This document shows positions 11,050-23,323 of a stretch of 64,000 nucleotides of DNA, piece by piece. This DNA comes from Brassica napus (lineage: Eukaryota; Streptophyta; Magnoliopsida; Brassicales; Brassicaceae), in the NCBI RefSeq assembly GCF_020379485.1, contig NC_063437.1:5404806-5468805 (forward strand), given 5' to 3'. The translations under genes and the position numbers were made by a program. A model generated the notes under the pieces. It was not told where the DNA came from, searched no databases, and worked only from the letters and a program-made list of their open reading frames with translations. The number at the start of each line of letters is the position of its first letter. The stretch's first letter is position 1.

Positions 11050-11673
11050 TATTATGAATCTGAATATTATCTCGTATATTGAGTAGTAAAGAAAAGTACA
11101 ATTTGTAACTATACAAATTTAGGCCTCATAACGACCTATTGCTGACTCATCTCGTCAAGCAAAGTTTTTTTTTAACGTTGATTTATTATGGTATTACAAT
11201 TATGAGAAATATTACATAGACGATCCGACAACCGACAATACTACCTGCCTTATAAGGATCTACACCTAACTGCATCACATGAGCCGTCCTACGAAGATCA
11301 CGCCTGACCGAGTTTACTTGCACCATGTTGAAGATCCCTTGTAAGCATTTCCTCTGTAGCATGCATCATTGTTTGATAAATCACTTTCTCCGGGAATTGA
11401 AACATGGACATGCTGGTGTAGAAACATTAATGAACCTTTAGTCAAACCACTAGACTAAGGGGGATTCCACATCGTCAAGCAAAGTTTACAATTACAATCT
11501 GCATAAACTCAAATGTAAATGACTCTCTACTACTTATAGACTCAGCTTTCCTTCTTTCTATTCGTCTACGTCATCCTCATTAGTCTAACTCCTCCATCTT
11601 AACTTCCAACGTCTTCTACTCATCCGCAATCTTCTTATTCTGCTTCCTAAAGTAGACCCTTAAAGGTCTATCA
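11050..11673 (-). repeat. Left LTR (3' LTR) of the gypsy element, interrupted by a SINE
   Basis: Matches the right LTR over its whole length once a 304-bp SINE plus its 16-bp duplication are removed. It starts tattatgaatctg (TG of the terminus mutated to TA) and ends ggtctatca. The pol reading frame with the chromodomain extends into it. Confidence 0.9.
11168..11471 (-). mobile_element. tRNA-derived SINE inserted in the gypsy LTR
   Basis: The LTR sequence tcgtcaagcaaagttt is duplicated at 11152-11167 and 11472-11487. Between the copies, the minus strand begins with a tRNA-like head: ccttagtctagtggtttgac (A box) and gtttcaattcccgg (B box) about 35 bp apart. It ends in an A-run (T-run at about 11168-11173 on the plus strand). 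Long duplication, pol III promoter boxes and poly(A) together define a SINE. The right LTR lacks it, giving a perfect empty site. Confidence 0.9.
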
Positions 11674-14600
11674 ATACCCCCCGAACAAAGAATCAACTTG
11701 TCCTGAAGCTTAGCATCTGGAAACGATCGAATAGCTTCACACATCTTTACCCACGAAGTTTCATGAGATGGTAAGCCGGACCATTGAATCAACACTTCCA
11801 GATTGCCCTCTGCATCATAACACGAATCCACAATCTTCTCTGGCGCTATGATGAATTCATCCTCAATCATCAATACTTCAGGAAGAGGAGTAACGTCATG
11901 ATATTTCCCAACACTTGCTTCAGTTGAGACACGTGGAAAACCACATGGATCTTAGATGTAGGAGGTAACTCCAAACGATAAGCAACAGTTCCAATCTTTT
12001 CAATGATCTTGAAAGGCCCATAATAACGAGCTGACAACTTCTTACACAACCGCTTCGTTACTGAGTTTTGACGATAAGGCCGTAACTTCAAGAACACCAA
12101 ATCACCCACTTCAAACTGCAAATCTCATCTCAACTTGTCAGCATTATTCTTCATAAGCTGTTGAGCCTGAACCAAATGATCTTTGATGTCCTTAAGCGTC
12201 ACATCCCTCTCATGTAACGACTGTTCCAGTTCAAAATTACCCGTTGAACCGTGCTCGTAAGCAAGCAAGTTTGGAGGGTCACGAACGTACATTAATTTGA
12301 AAGGAGTACACTTCAGAGCAGTATGAAAACTCGTGTTATACGAGTATTCCACCCAAGCCAAAAACGCATACCACTTCTTAGGATGAGCAGAAGTGAAGCA
12401 ACACAAGTAAGTTTCAAACATCTATTCCACACCTCTGTCTGCCCGTCGGTTTGCGGGTGGTACGCAGTGCTGTACTTCAAGCTTGTACCCGCTAGGCGAA
12501 AATATTCATGCCAGAAAAAGCTGAGAAAGACATGATGTCTATCTGAGACGATAGAACGTGGAAAGCCATGAAGTTTCACAATCACGAATGAACAACATAG
12601 CTACATCAGTCGTGGTAAAAGGATGACGCAAAGTCAAGAAATGAGCATACTTGCTTAATCTGTCAACCACCACCAGTATGACATTCTTCCCACTCGAAAT
12701 TGGTAATCCTTCCACGAAGTCTAAAGAGATGTCTTCCCAAACTTGATCAGGTATTGGCAATGGTTGTAGTAACCCAGCAGGATGCAAGGTACTATACTTG
12801 TGTGTCTGACACACCACACATTCAAACACAAATTTATGCATATCTTTAGCCATATTAAACCAATAAAAACGACTAGTGAATACGCTTCTTTGTTCTCAAA
12901 ATACCACTGTGACCTCCCACCAAACTCATGTGAAATTCTCGCAGAATTAAAGGAATGAAAGATGACTGACTGGAGATTACCAAACGATCCTTATAATGAA
13001 GTCTGTCATGTTTGATGCTCATTCCAGCTTTCACTGCTTCACCCTTTACAATTCTCTGCTTAATGTTATTAGTCTGATTTTCCTGATTAATCTCCTTTAG
13101 CAGTTCTTGCAACTGGAGAGATACAAGAACAAAGTCTGATAAACCGAAACTGCAGACAGATCAATACGAGATAATCCGTCTGCTGCAGCATTATCATACT
13201 TGGCTTGTACACTATATCGAAGTCATACCCCAATAGTTTTGTTAACCAACTCTGATAATCTATAGATACCTCCCGCTGCTCCAAGAGGTATTTAAGACTC
13301 TTCTGATCAGTACGCACCAAAAAACGTCTCCCCATAAGATAATGTTTCCACTTGAGTATAGCCAATACAATAGTCATGAGCTCTCTTTCATAAACTGGTT
13401 TGAGTTGTTCCCAAGTAGTTAAGCCATGACTAAAGTGTGCGATTGGTTTGTTATTCTGCATCAGGACAGCCCCCAATCCAAAGCCTGATGCATCAGATTC
13501 CACCACAAAAAGCTCGTTGAAATCTGGTAGTGCCAACACTGGTGATGTCGTCATTGCATGTTTCAGAGTTTCAAATGCAGACTGTGCCCTTGACGACCAC
13601 GCAAAAAGTTCCTTCTTCAACATCTTTGTGAGTGGTCGAGCAATAGTCCCATAATCATTTACGAACCTTCGATAATATCCCGTAAGTCCAAGGAAGCCTC
13701 ACAACCCATTAGTAGACTTAGGAAAAGGCAACTGCTTAACGGTAGTAGTTTTAGCGGGATCAGTAGACACGCCTTCTGCTGATATAATATGGCCAAGATA
13801 TTCCACCGTAGGTTGACCAAAGGAGCATTTTTTCTATTAGTAAATAGCTTTTGTTTGTGAAACACGTCCAAGACGAGTTGTAGATGCTTCAGGTGTTCTG
13901 ACATCGAAGTACTATAGATCAATATGTTGTCAAAAAACACCAATACAAAGCGTCTGAGGAACAGCCGAAAGATGTCATTCATCAATGACTGAAACGTTGC
14001 AGGAGCGTTCATTAATCCAAATGGCATCACTAAAAATTCGTAGTGACCATCCACGGTACGAAATGCAGTCTTCTCTACATCTGCTTCGCATATTCTTATT
14101 TGATGATAGCCAGACCGAAAGTATAACGTTGAGAATACTGAAGCTTCGTGCAATTTGTCTAATAACTGATCGATAAGAGGAACAAGAAACTTGTCGGAAA
14201 TGGTAGTTCTGTTCAGTGCACGATAGTCCACGCATAATCGAAATGACTTGTCCTTCTTCTTCACCAATAAGACATGACTCGAAAATGAACTTTGGCTTGG
14301 TCTGATAATACCAGAGTCTAGCATTTCCTTGACCATCCTCTCCATCACTTCTTTTTTTAGAATGAGGATACCTATAGGGCTGAACACTTACCAGACCACA
14401 CCCCGGTAGTAACACGATAGAGTGTTCATGTCCTCGAGCAGGAGGCAAAACCTTTGGTATGTCAAAGACGTGCTCATTCAACTGGAGCACCCCCTTTATC
14501 TCAATTGGTACTTCTGCATCACCAATTAACTTCTCTTATGTTTTAACCTCGATCTTCTTGCCTTTCACAGTAGTAGAAGACTGTTGTAAAGTCTTAGTAC

Positions 14601-15615
14601 GCTTCCCAAACGCCGCAGACGTATATGATGAGCCAGGTTGTCTGCTACTTGTCTGCTTATCTGCACTCATAACCTTGCAAAACACAGTTGTTTGCATCTT
14701 CATAACCGCAGTGATATGATTTGTCAAACCCTGTGGTTCCTTCATACTTATAACTTCCTTCATCTCTGGCTTCAATCCATTGTAAAACACCTTTATCAGA
14801 TTCTTCTCATCAATTCCCGTCACTTGTAGCTTCAACTCTTCAAATGCATTAACATAATCCGCAATATCTACTGTATGATGTAGACTAAACAGCCGAGCTT
14901 CTGGATCTTCATCCATAGATCTCGAAAATCTATCCAATAACCGTTCTGCAAATTGTTTCCGACTGCTAAACAGATTATCCTTCATCTCTCCATTGAACTA
15001 GTTGAGCACGGGACCTTCCAAAGTCAGAGATACCAGATCCAACTTCTCAGTCTCATCGTAACGTCCACTACGAAAGAATCTCTCCACTCTGCATATCCAA
15101 TCAAAAGACAATTTCCCAGAGAACACATGCATATCCACTTTCTTTAACATTGATTCACGATTCGCTAGAAATGCACTAATTTCCCGATAACCTAACGGAT
15201 TTTGAGGTAACTCCGGTTCAGATCGAAAAACGGTACCTGATGTGGTAAATCTGTATCATCGGCGATCTCTTTTCCACTGCGCTTTGCTGAAAAAGCACAA
15301 TTCTCGATATGTGCTAACGTACCGCTGATCTCTTCCATACGATGATCTAACTTTTTCTCCAGAGCTTCGATCTTCCGATATGATTCAACTCCTCAGATGT
15401 ATAGCTTCTTCTCCAAGGATTTGAACCGATCGGGCGATTCGCTATCTGTCTCCGCCAATTTCTCACATCTGATCTTCAAGTACTTGATCTCGGTCCGTAA
15501 CTGCCTCAACGAAGCATCATCCTCGCTGCCTTGACTCTCTGATGTTGCCATGTAAGTCAATTTGAGCTTCGCGTGATGATTTTCTCCTCGATCCAGTATC
15601 ACAATCGCACCAATT

Positions 15616-15912
15616 TGTTATGAATCTGAATATTATCTCGTATATTGAGTAGTAAAGAAGAGTACAATTTGTAACTATACAACTTTAGGTCTCATAACGA
15701 CCTATTGCTGACTCATCTCGTCAAGCAAAGTTTACCACTGCATAAACTCAAATGTAAATGACTATCTACTACTTATAGACTCAGCTTCCCTTCCTTCTAT
15801 TGGTCCATGTCATCCTCATTAGTCTAACTCCTCCATCTTAACTTCCAACGTCTTCAACTCATCCGCAATTTTCGTCTTCTGCTTCCTGAAGTAGACCCTT
15901 AAAGGTCTATCA
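15616..15912 (-). repeat. Right LTR (5' LTR) of the gypsy element
   Basis: 297 bp, tgttatgaatctg to ggtctatca, with proper TG..CA ends. It is nearly identical to the left LTR apart from the SINE and scattered substitutions. Inside the element next to it, the minus strand reads ttggtgcgattgtgatactg, a possible primer-binding region. Confidence 0.9.
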
Positions 15913-15917
15913 TCACC

Positions 15918-16162
15918 ATATAAAATGTATAAACTTTGATTACAAATGGCCAACCAACTTAATGAATAAACCCACAACTCAATCATCCAATAACTGATCA
16001 CGTGAAGGGTAGACAAATTTAATTTGCTGCGGGACCCACAAAATTTATATGATGCGGGAAAAAAATCGATAGACAAAATTGAAAAAATAATTCTGAATGG
16101 GACCCATAAATGCCTACGTGGACACTCTAAAGGGAGAGAAAACTCCCTCATTATAATATAGA
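15918..16162 (-). mobile_element. 5' end of an RPA-bearing Helitron
   Basis: On the minus strand the sequence starting at 16162 reads TCTATATTATAATGAGGG followed by agttttctctccc, a 5' terminus typical of crucifer Helitrons, preceded by A. The body continues leftward to the gypsy insertion site at 15917/11044 and then into the RPA-like pseudogene in the same orientation. The assignment of pseudogene and end to one element is inferred. The 3' end was not found. Confidence 0.6.
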
Positions 16163-16980
16163 TTTGCTTTTATCAGGGAATTAAAATTCATTTGATTTCG
16201 GTTCAGATTTTCGGAGTGCTTGGTTTATAAATAGCTAGTGGTACGCATTTGAAATTTTATTTTAGAGATTAATCTGAATTTCTTACCAAAAAGTAAGGTA
16301 GTTAAGCTCATCTTTATCCGTGTATACCGTAAATGAAAGCTTCATGAAATTTTTTCTTTGTAATTCTAATTATGCTCTCCATATTGGATTCAAACAACAA
16401 AGCAAGCTCAAATGTATCATCCGAAGAAAAACAACACGAAACTCCAAATTTCAATTTGAAAGACCTAAGTAGAATTAAGCTTTTTTCGTAAACCATTGAT
16501 AAAACAATTGAAACGTACAGATTCAAACCTCGCTTCGTCGACAGTGAGAGTCACAGTTTTGTTTGTCGTTAGAGATTATTTCAACAGCTCGTCGTCGCCG
16601 TCGCAATTTTTTTGTGGTTGCAATTTATTATTTGTTCTAATTTGATTACAATTAAAATAAGGGTATTGTAGACTTTTGCTTAATGAAGGCTATTTAGTTG
16701 ATTTTCAGCTTAAAATATTATTTTGGAGACAAACTTAAAGTGAGCTATTGAAGGGAATTGCCCAAAATTTAACTCATCAAAATATTTTGTTTGCCCCCAA
16801 TCAATGTTTGTTCGGTCTTTGTGTCTCACGGTTGTAGTTGGTCTTTTTTATTAACTAAAACCAACTATTGATTATTTCCTCTTATATTTTTTTTTGAAAA
16901 AGAAAAAAATATTAGAGAAAATAATCAATATTTCCTATTATATTTGCTCGCTCAACTTATATAGTATGTTTTTGTCAATA
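16163..16980. other. AT-rich spacer, no gene recognised
   Basis: No coding region or known repeat could be supported here. A short ORF on the minus strand (16526-16314) shows no family motif. Confidence 0.5.
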
Positions 16981-17255
16981 TCTATTCTATTAAAACTGAA
17001 GTACAAAATCATTCTTACCTATTTTAAGTGGGTTTTTACAGATTTTCATTCATTTTTTTTACTAATTCTAGCCAGTTCATTTATTGTTCGGATATTATAA
17101 ATTTTCGGACAGGGTTGGAGTTAGATTCTTTTGGGTCCAGGTAAGTTTGTTGGAACCTAAAAATATCTAAATAACCTACATGTTTAAAAATGTTAACAAT
17201 TTTTTTATAAAAAGGTAAAAACCAAACCCACACGGGGATGCGGATCAAGCTTTAG
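16981..17255 (+). mobile_element. Short non-autonomous Helitron (275 bp)
   Basis: Starts TCTATTCTATTAAAACTGAA after an A. It ends with a GC-rich hairpin-like segment cacacggggatgcggatcaa and ctttag before a T. Helitrons insert between A and T, and the 3' end should be CTRR after a hairpin; here the last four bases are TTAG, one change from CTAG. It is similar in both ends to the minus-strand Helitron at 19083-19741. Confidence 0.6.
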
Positions 17256-17889
17256 TACTTATTTAAAAACTTGGCTCAGAATTTGTATATATCTTTTAGC
17301 TTGATAATCTCTTAATAGTGGAATTATGTTTATTTAGTTATCTAATTGTATATGTGTGTTTATTGCAAACTTATAGATGTGTATTTAGCTTATTTTGGTT
17401 GCTTTCAACCAAAAAAAAACTATATGTTTCTGACAAAAATACTATAAGATATATATTAATCATATAAATAAAATTATTTTGTGTGCTTGAAATGATTCAC
17501 TTACTAATTTATGTAATGCAGTATAAATAAATATTTTTAATTATAAATATGATTTATTTATATAAATATTATTATAAAAAAAGAAACAATTTATTACATA
17601 TTAAGAAAATATTTGTGAATAGCTGAAGGCCAGAAGAGTTCTGTAGAAGTTGGAATCTTGTTTACGTAAGTGTTCTCAAGGTCGTCACTGAAGGTGAGTG
17701 GAGTTGGCGGTTTTTTTGTTCTGTTGATGGTCATTGTTAAATAACATGAAGGTGATGTTGTAAGCTGAGGGTTGACTGGAATTTAAATTTTTAGAATTAT
17801 AACTTATATAGAGTTCAAGACAGCCAAATGAAAGGAAAAAAGCAGCAACAGTTATTAAATAAGGAAACAAACGCATATATTCAAACATA
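17256..17889. other. AT-rich spacer
   Basis: Low-GC sequence with no supportable coding or RNA gene. Confidence 0.5.
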
Positions 17890-20089
17890 CAAAAAGCCTA
17901 AATCAAAGGGAGTAGTTGCGGTGGAAGAGCGATGAGAACTACATAACTTAAGAAGTTAAGCTTTGTGCAGCTTTTCCCCAGCGCACACCTCTTCCGGAAG
18001 AAGAATCATCTCAGCATTAATTCCATGTGAGTAGGTAAAGTTCGAGTGGCAGCTGAAGTTCCTTCAACCATCAACAACATCATCCCACCGTTGGTCTTAG
18101 GGGCTTCTCTGGTTGCACCATTAGAAGCCTTAGTCACAGCTCCAGTGCCAGGGTTCCTCTCTGTGCATAGACAATTCAAAAAACGAGAACTAAATAGAGT
18201 GAGCCGAGTACACATATATATAGACAAAGGGTAGCATGTACATGTTCCGCAAAGTTTGGCAGGGGCTGACGTTCATTGTCATCGAAGGTCCTTGCTGTGG
18301 TTAAAAACTGATGTTTACAAGAAGAAAACTTGAACTTGAACAGCTTTAACTTGAAAGTCTAGGTTCTGCCTACTAAATCCTTTAGGTATGTTGGCAGTGG
18401 TCTCGCCTCTTTGTCACACAGATGCATCCTGTTTCACAAAAAAAAAAATCAGTAAGCTGTGTTGATATTTGGCAAAAATCCTAACACATTTCCAAATGTA
18501 GGAGCAATATTACCATGAGCTGTGTGGGTTGTATCTTTATTGCAAACTAATCCTTTTTTTTTATATCTCTGAAACTCTTCATGGAGGGTTTGCTTTCTCA
18601 TTCTCCATGACACCACTCTCCATCCTAGTTTCGAAAATCAAAACTCAGAAACTCGTTAACAGTTAGAAGCATGTTGGATTACCTAAAGAAAAGAACACAC
18701 CTCACTATTAAATTTTAATTTAGAACCAACAGAGACAAGACCTATTAATCAAACTTTTATTAGTTGGATTTCATGTGATTACATAATCAATTTTCTGTCA
18801 AAGGACAATTCTCTCAAAAGACATTTTCTTTATCAAACGGCTCTCTCAAAAGACATTTAAATGAATTTTTCACCAAGAAAACATACAAGAAAAAATGACC
18901 AACAAATGTTTTAGTAAAAAGATAAAAGACACTTATATATAGATATAAATAAATAAAATAATAAAATAAACTATTATTATTTTCAATTCAAAATTTTCAA
19001 TTTATTTTCCCATAAAAATTGAACTTTTTAAATTTTATTTTTGAAGTCCAAAAATTCTTTTTGAAACGATTTTAAATATTAACTAGAGCTTGATCCGCGC
19101 ATCCGCGCGGATATTCATTTTTGGTTTGCAAAAAAAAAAATATTTATCTTATATAAATGGTAATATATGTTTTTAAAATTTATATATATATATATATATT
19201 AAATAATTATTTAATATATTTCTAAACACAATCATTTTAGAATTTATAATGAATAATTTTATTTTATTTTTTGATTCGTCAACTGTTACAACCCTATTTT
19301 TAAAATATAACTCGTGTGTTCGTGCAAATGTATTTTTTATGGATTAAAAATTTAATGTAAAATAAAATGGTTATCTATTTTTATATTTGATTTATACGAT
19401 TAAATAATTCAATATATTATTTAAAATTTTGCGGTTTATATTATGTATTTGTATAACACTTTTATGTTTTTTAGACTTAGTTAATATACCAAAATAAAAA
19501 ATAGCACCCCGTAATAATAAAATCTTGTTACATTTTTGACATTGATTAAGTATAATTTATTGTTTACCCAGATTATAGGAAATATTTTTTAAATAAATAA
19601 ACATAATTTGTTATATTTTATTTTAGGAAAATGTATTAATTAAATTATAAAAGACAAAATACTAAAAGGTAAGTAAAAATGTAAATAACTTTAAAAACTA
19701 AGAGGCAATTTATATTGGTACTTCTCTTTTAATAATAGAGATTTATTGGTACTTCTCTTATCTAAACCTTAAATCTATTGTCATCGAAGATCCTTGCTGT
19801 GGTTAAAACTGATGTTACAAGAAGAAAACTCAGGGGCTGACGTTCCATTGTCATCGAAGGTCCTTGCTGTGGTTAAAGACTGATGATGTTACAAGAAGAA
19901 TTCTTGAACTCGAACAGCTTTAACTAAAAAGTGTAGGTTCTGCCTACTAAATCCTTTAGGTATGTTGGCAGTGGTCTCGCCTCTGTGTCTTCACAGATGC
20001 ATCCTGTTTCACACAAAAAAAAAATCTAGTAAGCTGTGTGGGTTGTATCTTTATTGCAAACTATTCCTTCTTTTTTTATATCTCTGAAA
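17890..20089 (-). pseudogene. RPA-like C-terminal OB-fold exons, tandemly duplicated and broken
   Basis: A block of about 330 bp at 18250-18600 recurs at 19829-20089, with a partial third copy at 19775-19828. The minus strand of the second copy gives EARPLPTYLKDLVGRTYTF, resembling the LP..L.ELVGK.F.FQ signature of the C-terminal OB fold of crucifer RPA-like genes; the first copy has the same phrase with changes. Further pieces (ERQPLPNFAEHVHA near 18290; NPGTGAVTKASNGATREAPK near 18150) lie in open frames. The duplicate is split by a Helitron (19083-19741), and the second copy by the Harbinger element at 20090. The original was probably Helitron cargo. Confidence 0.6.
19083..19741 (-). mobile_element. 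Non-autonomous Helitron (659 bp)
   Basis: On the minus strand it starts TCTCTATTATTAAAAGAGAA after an A and ends with the hairpin ATCCGCGCGGATGCGCGGAT, then caagctctag followed by T. Start TC, end CTAG, hairpin about ten bases from the end, and A/T insertion site all fit a Helitron. The interior is AT-rich without ORFs. Confidence 0.85.
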
Positions 20090-20564
20090 ACTGGTGACAC
20101 CAATTGAGGAAAAAAATTGCAGGGAATACTATGTTCCTCTCAGTTCCCGTCTTTTGTTACCAGTTAAAGGGAAATTTTATTACTTGTAGGAATTAGAAAT
20201 TCCCCCACGTTCCTTTTTTTATGAGGAATATAGTGTAAATATATTCCATGTCAAATTAGATAAGGAATCAAAAGGAAAACTATAAAAATGGTAAAAAATA
20301 TATATTAATATGTTAATGTACCAAATAAATTTATAGAAAACTGACATTTTAAACCAGCTTCTCAATGTATGTAGGTTTGTCTTCTTCTATATAACACTAG
20401 TTCATCAAGCTTTTTCTTCATATAACCCTAATACATCTAGAAACAAGAGAAGCACGTAAACTATACTTTTAAGATTATTTATTTTGTGTATAAGAAAAAA
20501 CACACGCACTGATCAGTGTTGGTTAATGATAAAACTTGTTTCATGTATTTATATTATAGCTATC

Positions 20565-21920
20565 ATGTCAACTCCAAGAAATCAAAACGGAGCACGTCGT
20601 GGACGTAAGTCAAACAATGAGGCAAGAACCACAATCGATGGTGAAACCACTCGTGAAGGCCAGGTAATTATGTTATATAATTTTTTCTGCAGTAATGAGC
20701 TGTATAAATGAGATATTTTAAGTTAACAACTAGAAATATGTACTTTAGTATCTGTGGAAAGACAAAGATTGTCAAGTTATGCTTGAACTTGTCATTGCGG
20801 AGTTAAGAGCAGGAGACTACCGTAGTAGAATGCCCGATGCTGCTGCTAAGAAAATAATTGAGAACAAATACTTTGAGTTGGTGGGAGAAAAGATTTGTTG
20901 GGATCCAGAAATAACTAACAAAATTGGTTACCTGCGTAAACTATGGAGTATCAATGGTCAACTGATGAAACGCACTGGAGTTGCAGTTGATCAATCTACT
21001 GGACAGATAGATATGATGCAAACTTGGTGGGCTGATCGGATTGCAGTAAGTCTTTATGCATATACAATTAACTATGTTCTTAATAAAAATCTAGTAACCT
21101 ACATTTTTATGGTTATCTCTGTAGGAATATGGAAATAAAGGAAAATTTGTTAGCGTGTTGCAAAAAAAAACCGTTGCCGTTTAAAGATTTGCTAGACCAA
21201 ATTTTTGGTGAACATGATGTTGAGCAAGATGAACGTTATTCTCCGCATATGCTTGGCCAACATATCCAGCAGATTCAGCCTTCTTTGCCTAGCAATGATG
21301 ACACGGTATTTGACCAAATGCAAGAAGATCAAAGTGTTGAACAAATTGCAGATGCGACTAACGATCAAGGATCCCAACCGCCAACTCGAAGAACATCAGC
21401 CCGTCGCCCTCCAAGAAGAAGAAGTAGTTTTGAAACACAGGTTGAGAGTGGATTTCAACGTATAATAGATACTCGGCAATATATTTTGGAAGAACTACGG
21501 TCACGAAAAGTTCAAAAGCTATCATATGGTGATGCGACGGCTGTTCTAGAAAAACTACCAATTGAACAACTTGGAGTGTTTTGGTGGGCAGCAAATAAGC
21601 TGTTGAAGAATGAAGTAGATGTCCGCGAAGCATTTATAAAAATGGAGAGTCAAGATATTAAGATCAGATATTTGGAGAGTTTAGTTGGCATAGATAGATA
21701 CCGCAATCCATGCACTCATGTTGATCTGCTAATGACAAGTCAGAACCTCTTTCAGAATGTTGGAATGACTGGAACTAGTTCAATGGGAACTGAAACTGTT
21801 AGAACTGATTTCATGGGCTTACTTGGGATGCACTCTTCTGAGTTAGAAGAATCAACAAAAAATGCAGCACGTGTAGTCCATATACATGATGATGGAAGTG
21901 ATGCTGAAAAGCTTGTTTAA
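20565..21920 (+). CDS. Harbinger Myb/SANT-like accessory protein, one frameshift
   Basis: Exons 20565-20663, 20749-21045 and 21125-21920. Residues 1-33 are basic (NQNGARRGRKSNN). Exon 2 carries a trihelix/Myb-like domain (YLWKDKDCQVMLELVIAELR to IGYLRKLWSINGQLM and TGQIDMMQTWW). Exon 3 begins EYGNKGKFVSVLQ and then meets an A-run at about 21163-21171 where the frame shifts by one base. Beyond it, the frame ending at 21920 reads KDLLDQIFGEHD, a basic segment PTRRTSARRPPRRRSS, and a helical tail (LPIEQLGVFWWAANKLL). Family knowledge: this protein binds DNA and helps bring the transposase to the nucleus and element ends. The A-run shift could be a real mutation or a sequencing error; everything else is open. 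Confidence 0.85.
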
Positions 21921-22036
21921 GTTTTCTGAGATTTATATTTTGGTGTTTGATATTTATATGGATTTTATTTATTTTTATTTATAAAAGCATGAAGTTTTTC
22001 TAAGGATTATATCAATAATAAGTTTTATAAATATAT

Positions 22037-23323
22037 ATGCAGGATCTTCGTATTATATATTTACTTTCTCGTGGAACTGAAAATCTAGAAGAAGATGAGT
22101 TAGTGGAGCTTATGTTATTGGAAGAAGAAGAATTTATGCAAAGGTACATGCATCCTATATTAGAGTATTACAAAAAAAACTTTTGCAAGAATCCAATGAA
22201 CAACGTGTGGGGAAATGGTTGGAAAATAATACGGGAACAAATCTACAGCAATGAAATCTCGTGCCGTACTCTTATTCGTATGAGCTCAGAAGCGTTTATC
22301 CGTTTATGTGAAGTCCTTGAGAAAAAGTATGGGTTACAAGAGTCGCTTAATATTAAAGTCGATGAGAGTGTTGCAATTTTTCTTGTTCTCTGTGGTCAAA
22401 ATGACACTCAACATGACATCGGTTTAAGATTCGGTCATGCCCATGAGACTATAGGTAGAAAGTTTCATCATGTTCTGGGGGCAATGGTAAAATTGGCAGT
22501 TGACTACTTACGGCCAAGAACTGCTTCTGAGTTTGAAGCAATATCTAATAGTTTACAAGGAGATAAACGATATTGGCCATATTTTAATGGATCTATCGGG
22601 GCTCTTGATGGAACACATGTACCCGTAATGGTGACTCCAGGTCGTGATGCATTACGATTTGTGAACCGGAAAGGAACGGCAAGTCTAAATGTTCTAGGAG
22701 TATGTGATCACGATATGCTTTTTACATATTGTTTCGTTGGAATGGCAGGATCAACACATGACTCTAGAGTGCTAGATACCGCTATGCGCGATGATCCGTT
22801 GTTTCCTAAACCTCCTGGAGAAAAATATTATCTCGTAGATTCTGGTTATGCAAATAGACGTGGTTATTTAGCTCCTTACCGAAAAGAAAGAAAAGAAGGT
22901 ACTCGATATCATCTTCAAGACTTTATAAATTGCGAGCCTCCAAGAAATAGTAAGGAAATGTTCAATAGATGGCATGCATCATTACGTTCAGTTATTGAAC
23001 GTACGTTTGGTGTTTGGAAGAAAAAGTGGAGGGTTTTAAATGAATTCCCAAGGTACGACATCTCCACACAGAGGAACGTTATATTTGCAACAATGGGGCT
23101 TCACAATTTTATTAGGTGGAACAAAATTAAAGATGTTGATTTTGAGGAAGCGACTATGGAGAACAGTGGTGTGCATATGCATCAAAGTGAGAATGATTCA
23201 GATGATGAAAATGATGTACGAGGAAATGAAGAAACATCAACGGCAGTTTATATGAAGATTGTTCGAGATCAGATTGCTACACAACTGTGGTCAGATAAAA
23301 GACTTGGCTCCCGTCGAGTATAG
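22037..23323 (+). CDS. PIF/Harbinger (HARBI1-like) DDE transposase
   Basis: An uninterrupted ORF of 428 residues. The DDE_4 nuclease core is present: GALDGTHVPV near residue 190 (first Asp), LVDSGYANRRGYLAPY near 266 (second Asp), and SVIERTFGVWKKKW near 322 (Glu). Upstream is a helical region (MSSEAFIRLCEVLEKK, ESVAIFLVLCG) resembling the helix-turn-helix of plant Harbinger transposases. The ATG at 22037 lies in the string atgcag, which also looks like a splice acceptor, so a small upstream exon or a later start is possible. Role: cutting and joining element DNA in the nucleus, with TWA-type target preference in this family. It is the only apparently complete DNA-transposase gene in the window. 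Confidence 0.9.
   Translation: MQDLRIIYLLSRGTENLEEDELVELMLLEEEEFMQRYMHPILEYYKKNFCKNPMNNVWGNGWKIIREQIYSNEISCRTLIRMSSEAFIRLCEVLEKKYGLQESLNIKVDESVAIFLVLCGQNDTQHDIGLRFGHAHETIGRKFHHVLGAMVKLAVDYLRPRTASEFEAISNSLQGDKRYWPYFNGSIGALDGTHVPVMVTPGRDALRFVNRKGTASLNVLGVCDHDMLFTYCFVGMAGSTHDSRVLDTAMRDDPLFPKPPGEKYYLVDSGYANRRGYLAPYRKERKEGTRYHLQDFINCEPPRNSKEMFNRWHASLRSVIERTFGVWKKKWRVLNEFPRYDISTQRNVIFATMGLHNFIRWNKIKDVDFEEATMENSGVHMHQSENDSDDENDVRGNEETSTAVYMKIVRDQIATQLWSDKRLGSRRV

Larger units (their letters stand above)
11050..15912 (-). mobile_element. Ty3/gypsy chromovirus, full length but internally deleted and dead
   Basis: Two LTRs (11050-11673 and 15616-15912) in direct orientation are flanked by the 5-bp duplication tcacc (11045-11049 and 15913-15917). 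The genes run right to left. Gag N-terminus is at 15553-15393, retrotransposon gag at 14985-14536, and RT at 14387-13659 ([22 protein letters not shown]). RNase H-like sequence is near 13600-13330. Integrase gives the zinc-binding CVVCQTHKY at about 12810, SLDFVEGLP near 12720, and DGQTEV near 12440. A chromodomain-like end (VLIQWSGLPSHETSW near 11770) runs into the 3' LTR. The RT catalytic block reads FFDN instead of YxDD, and the zinc-knuckle and protease region between gag and RT is absent. It cannot be autonomous. Confidence 0.92.

Noticed and set aside
11391..11460. tRNA-like boxes on the minus strand
   Set aside because: Same reason: part of a SINE with a 16-bp duplication inside an LTR.
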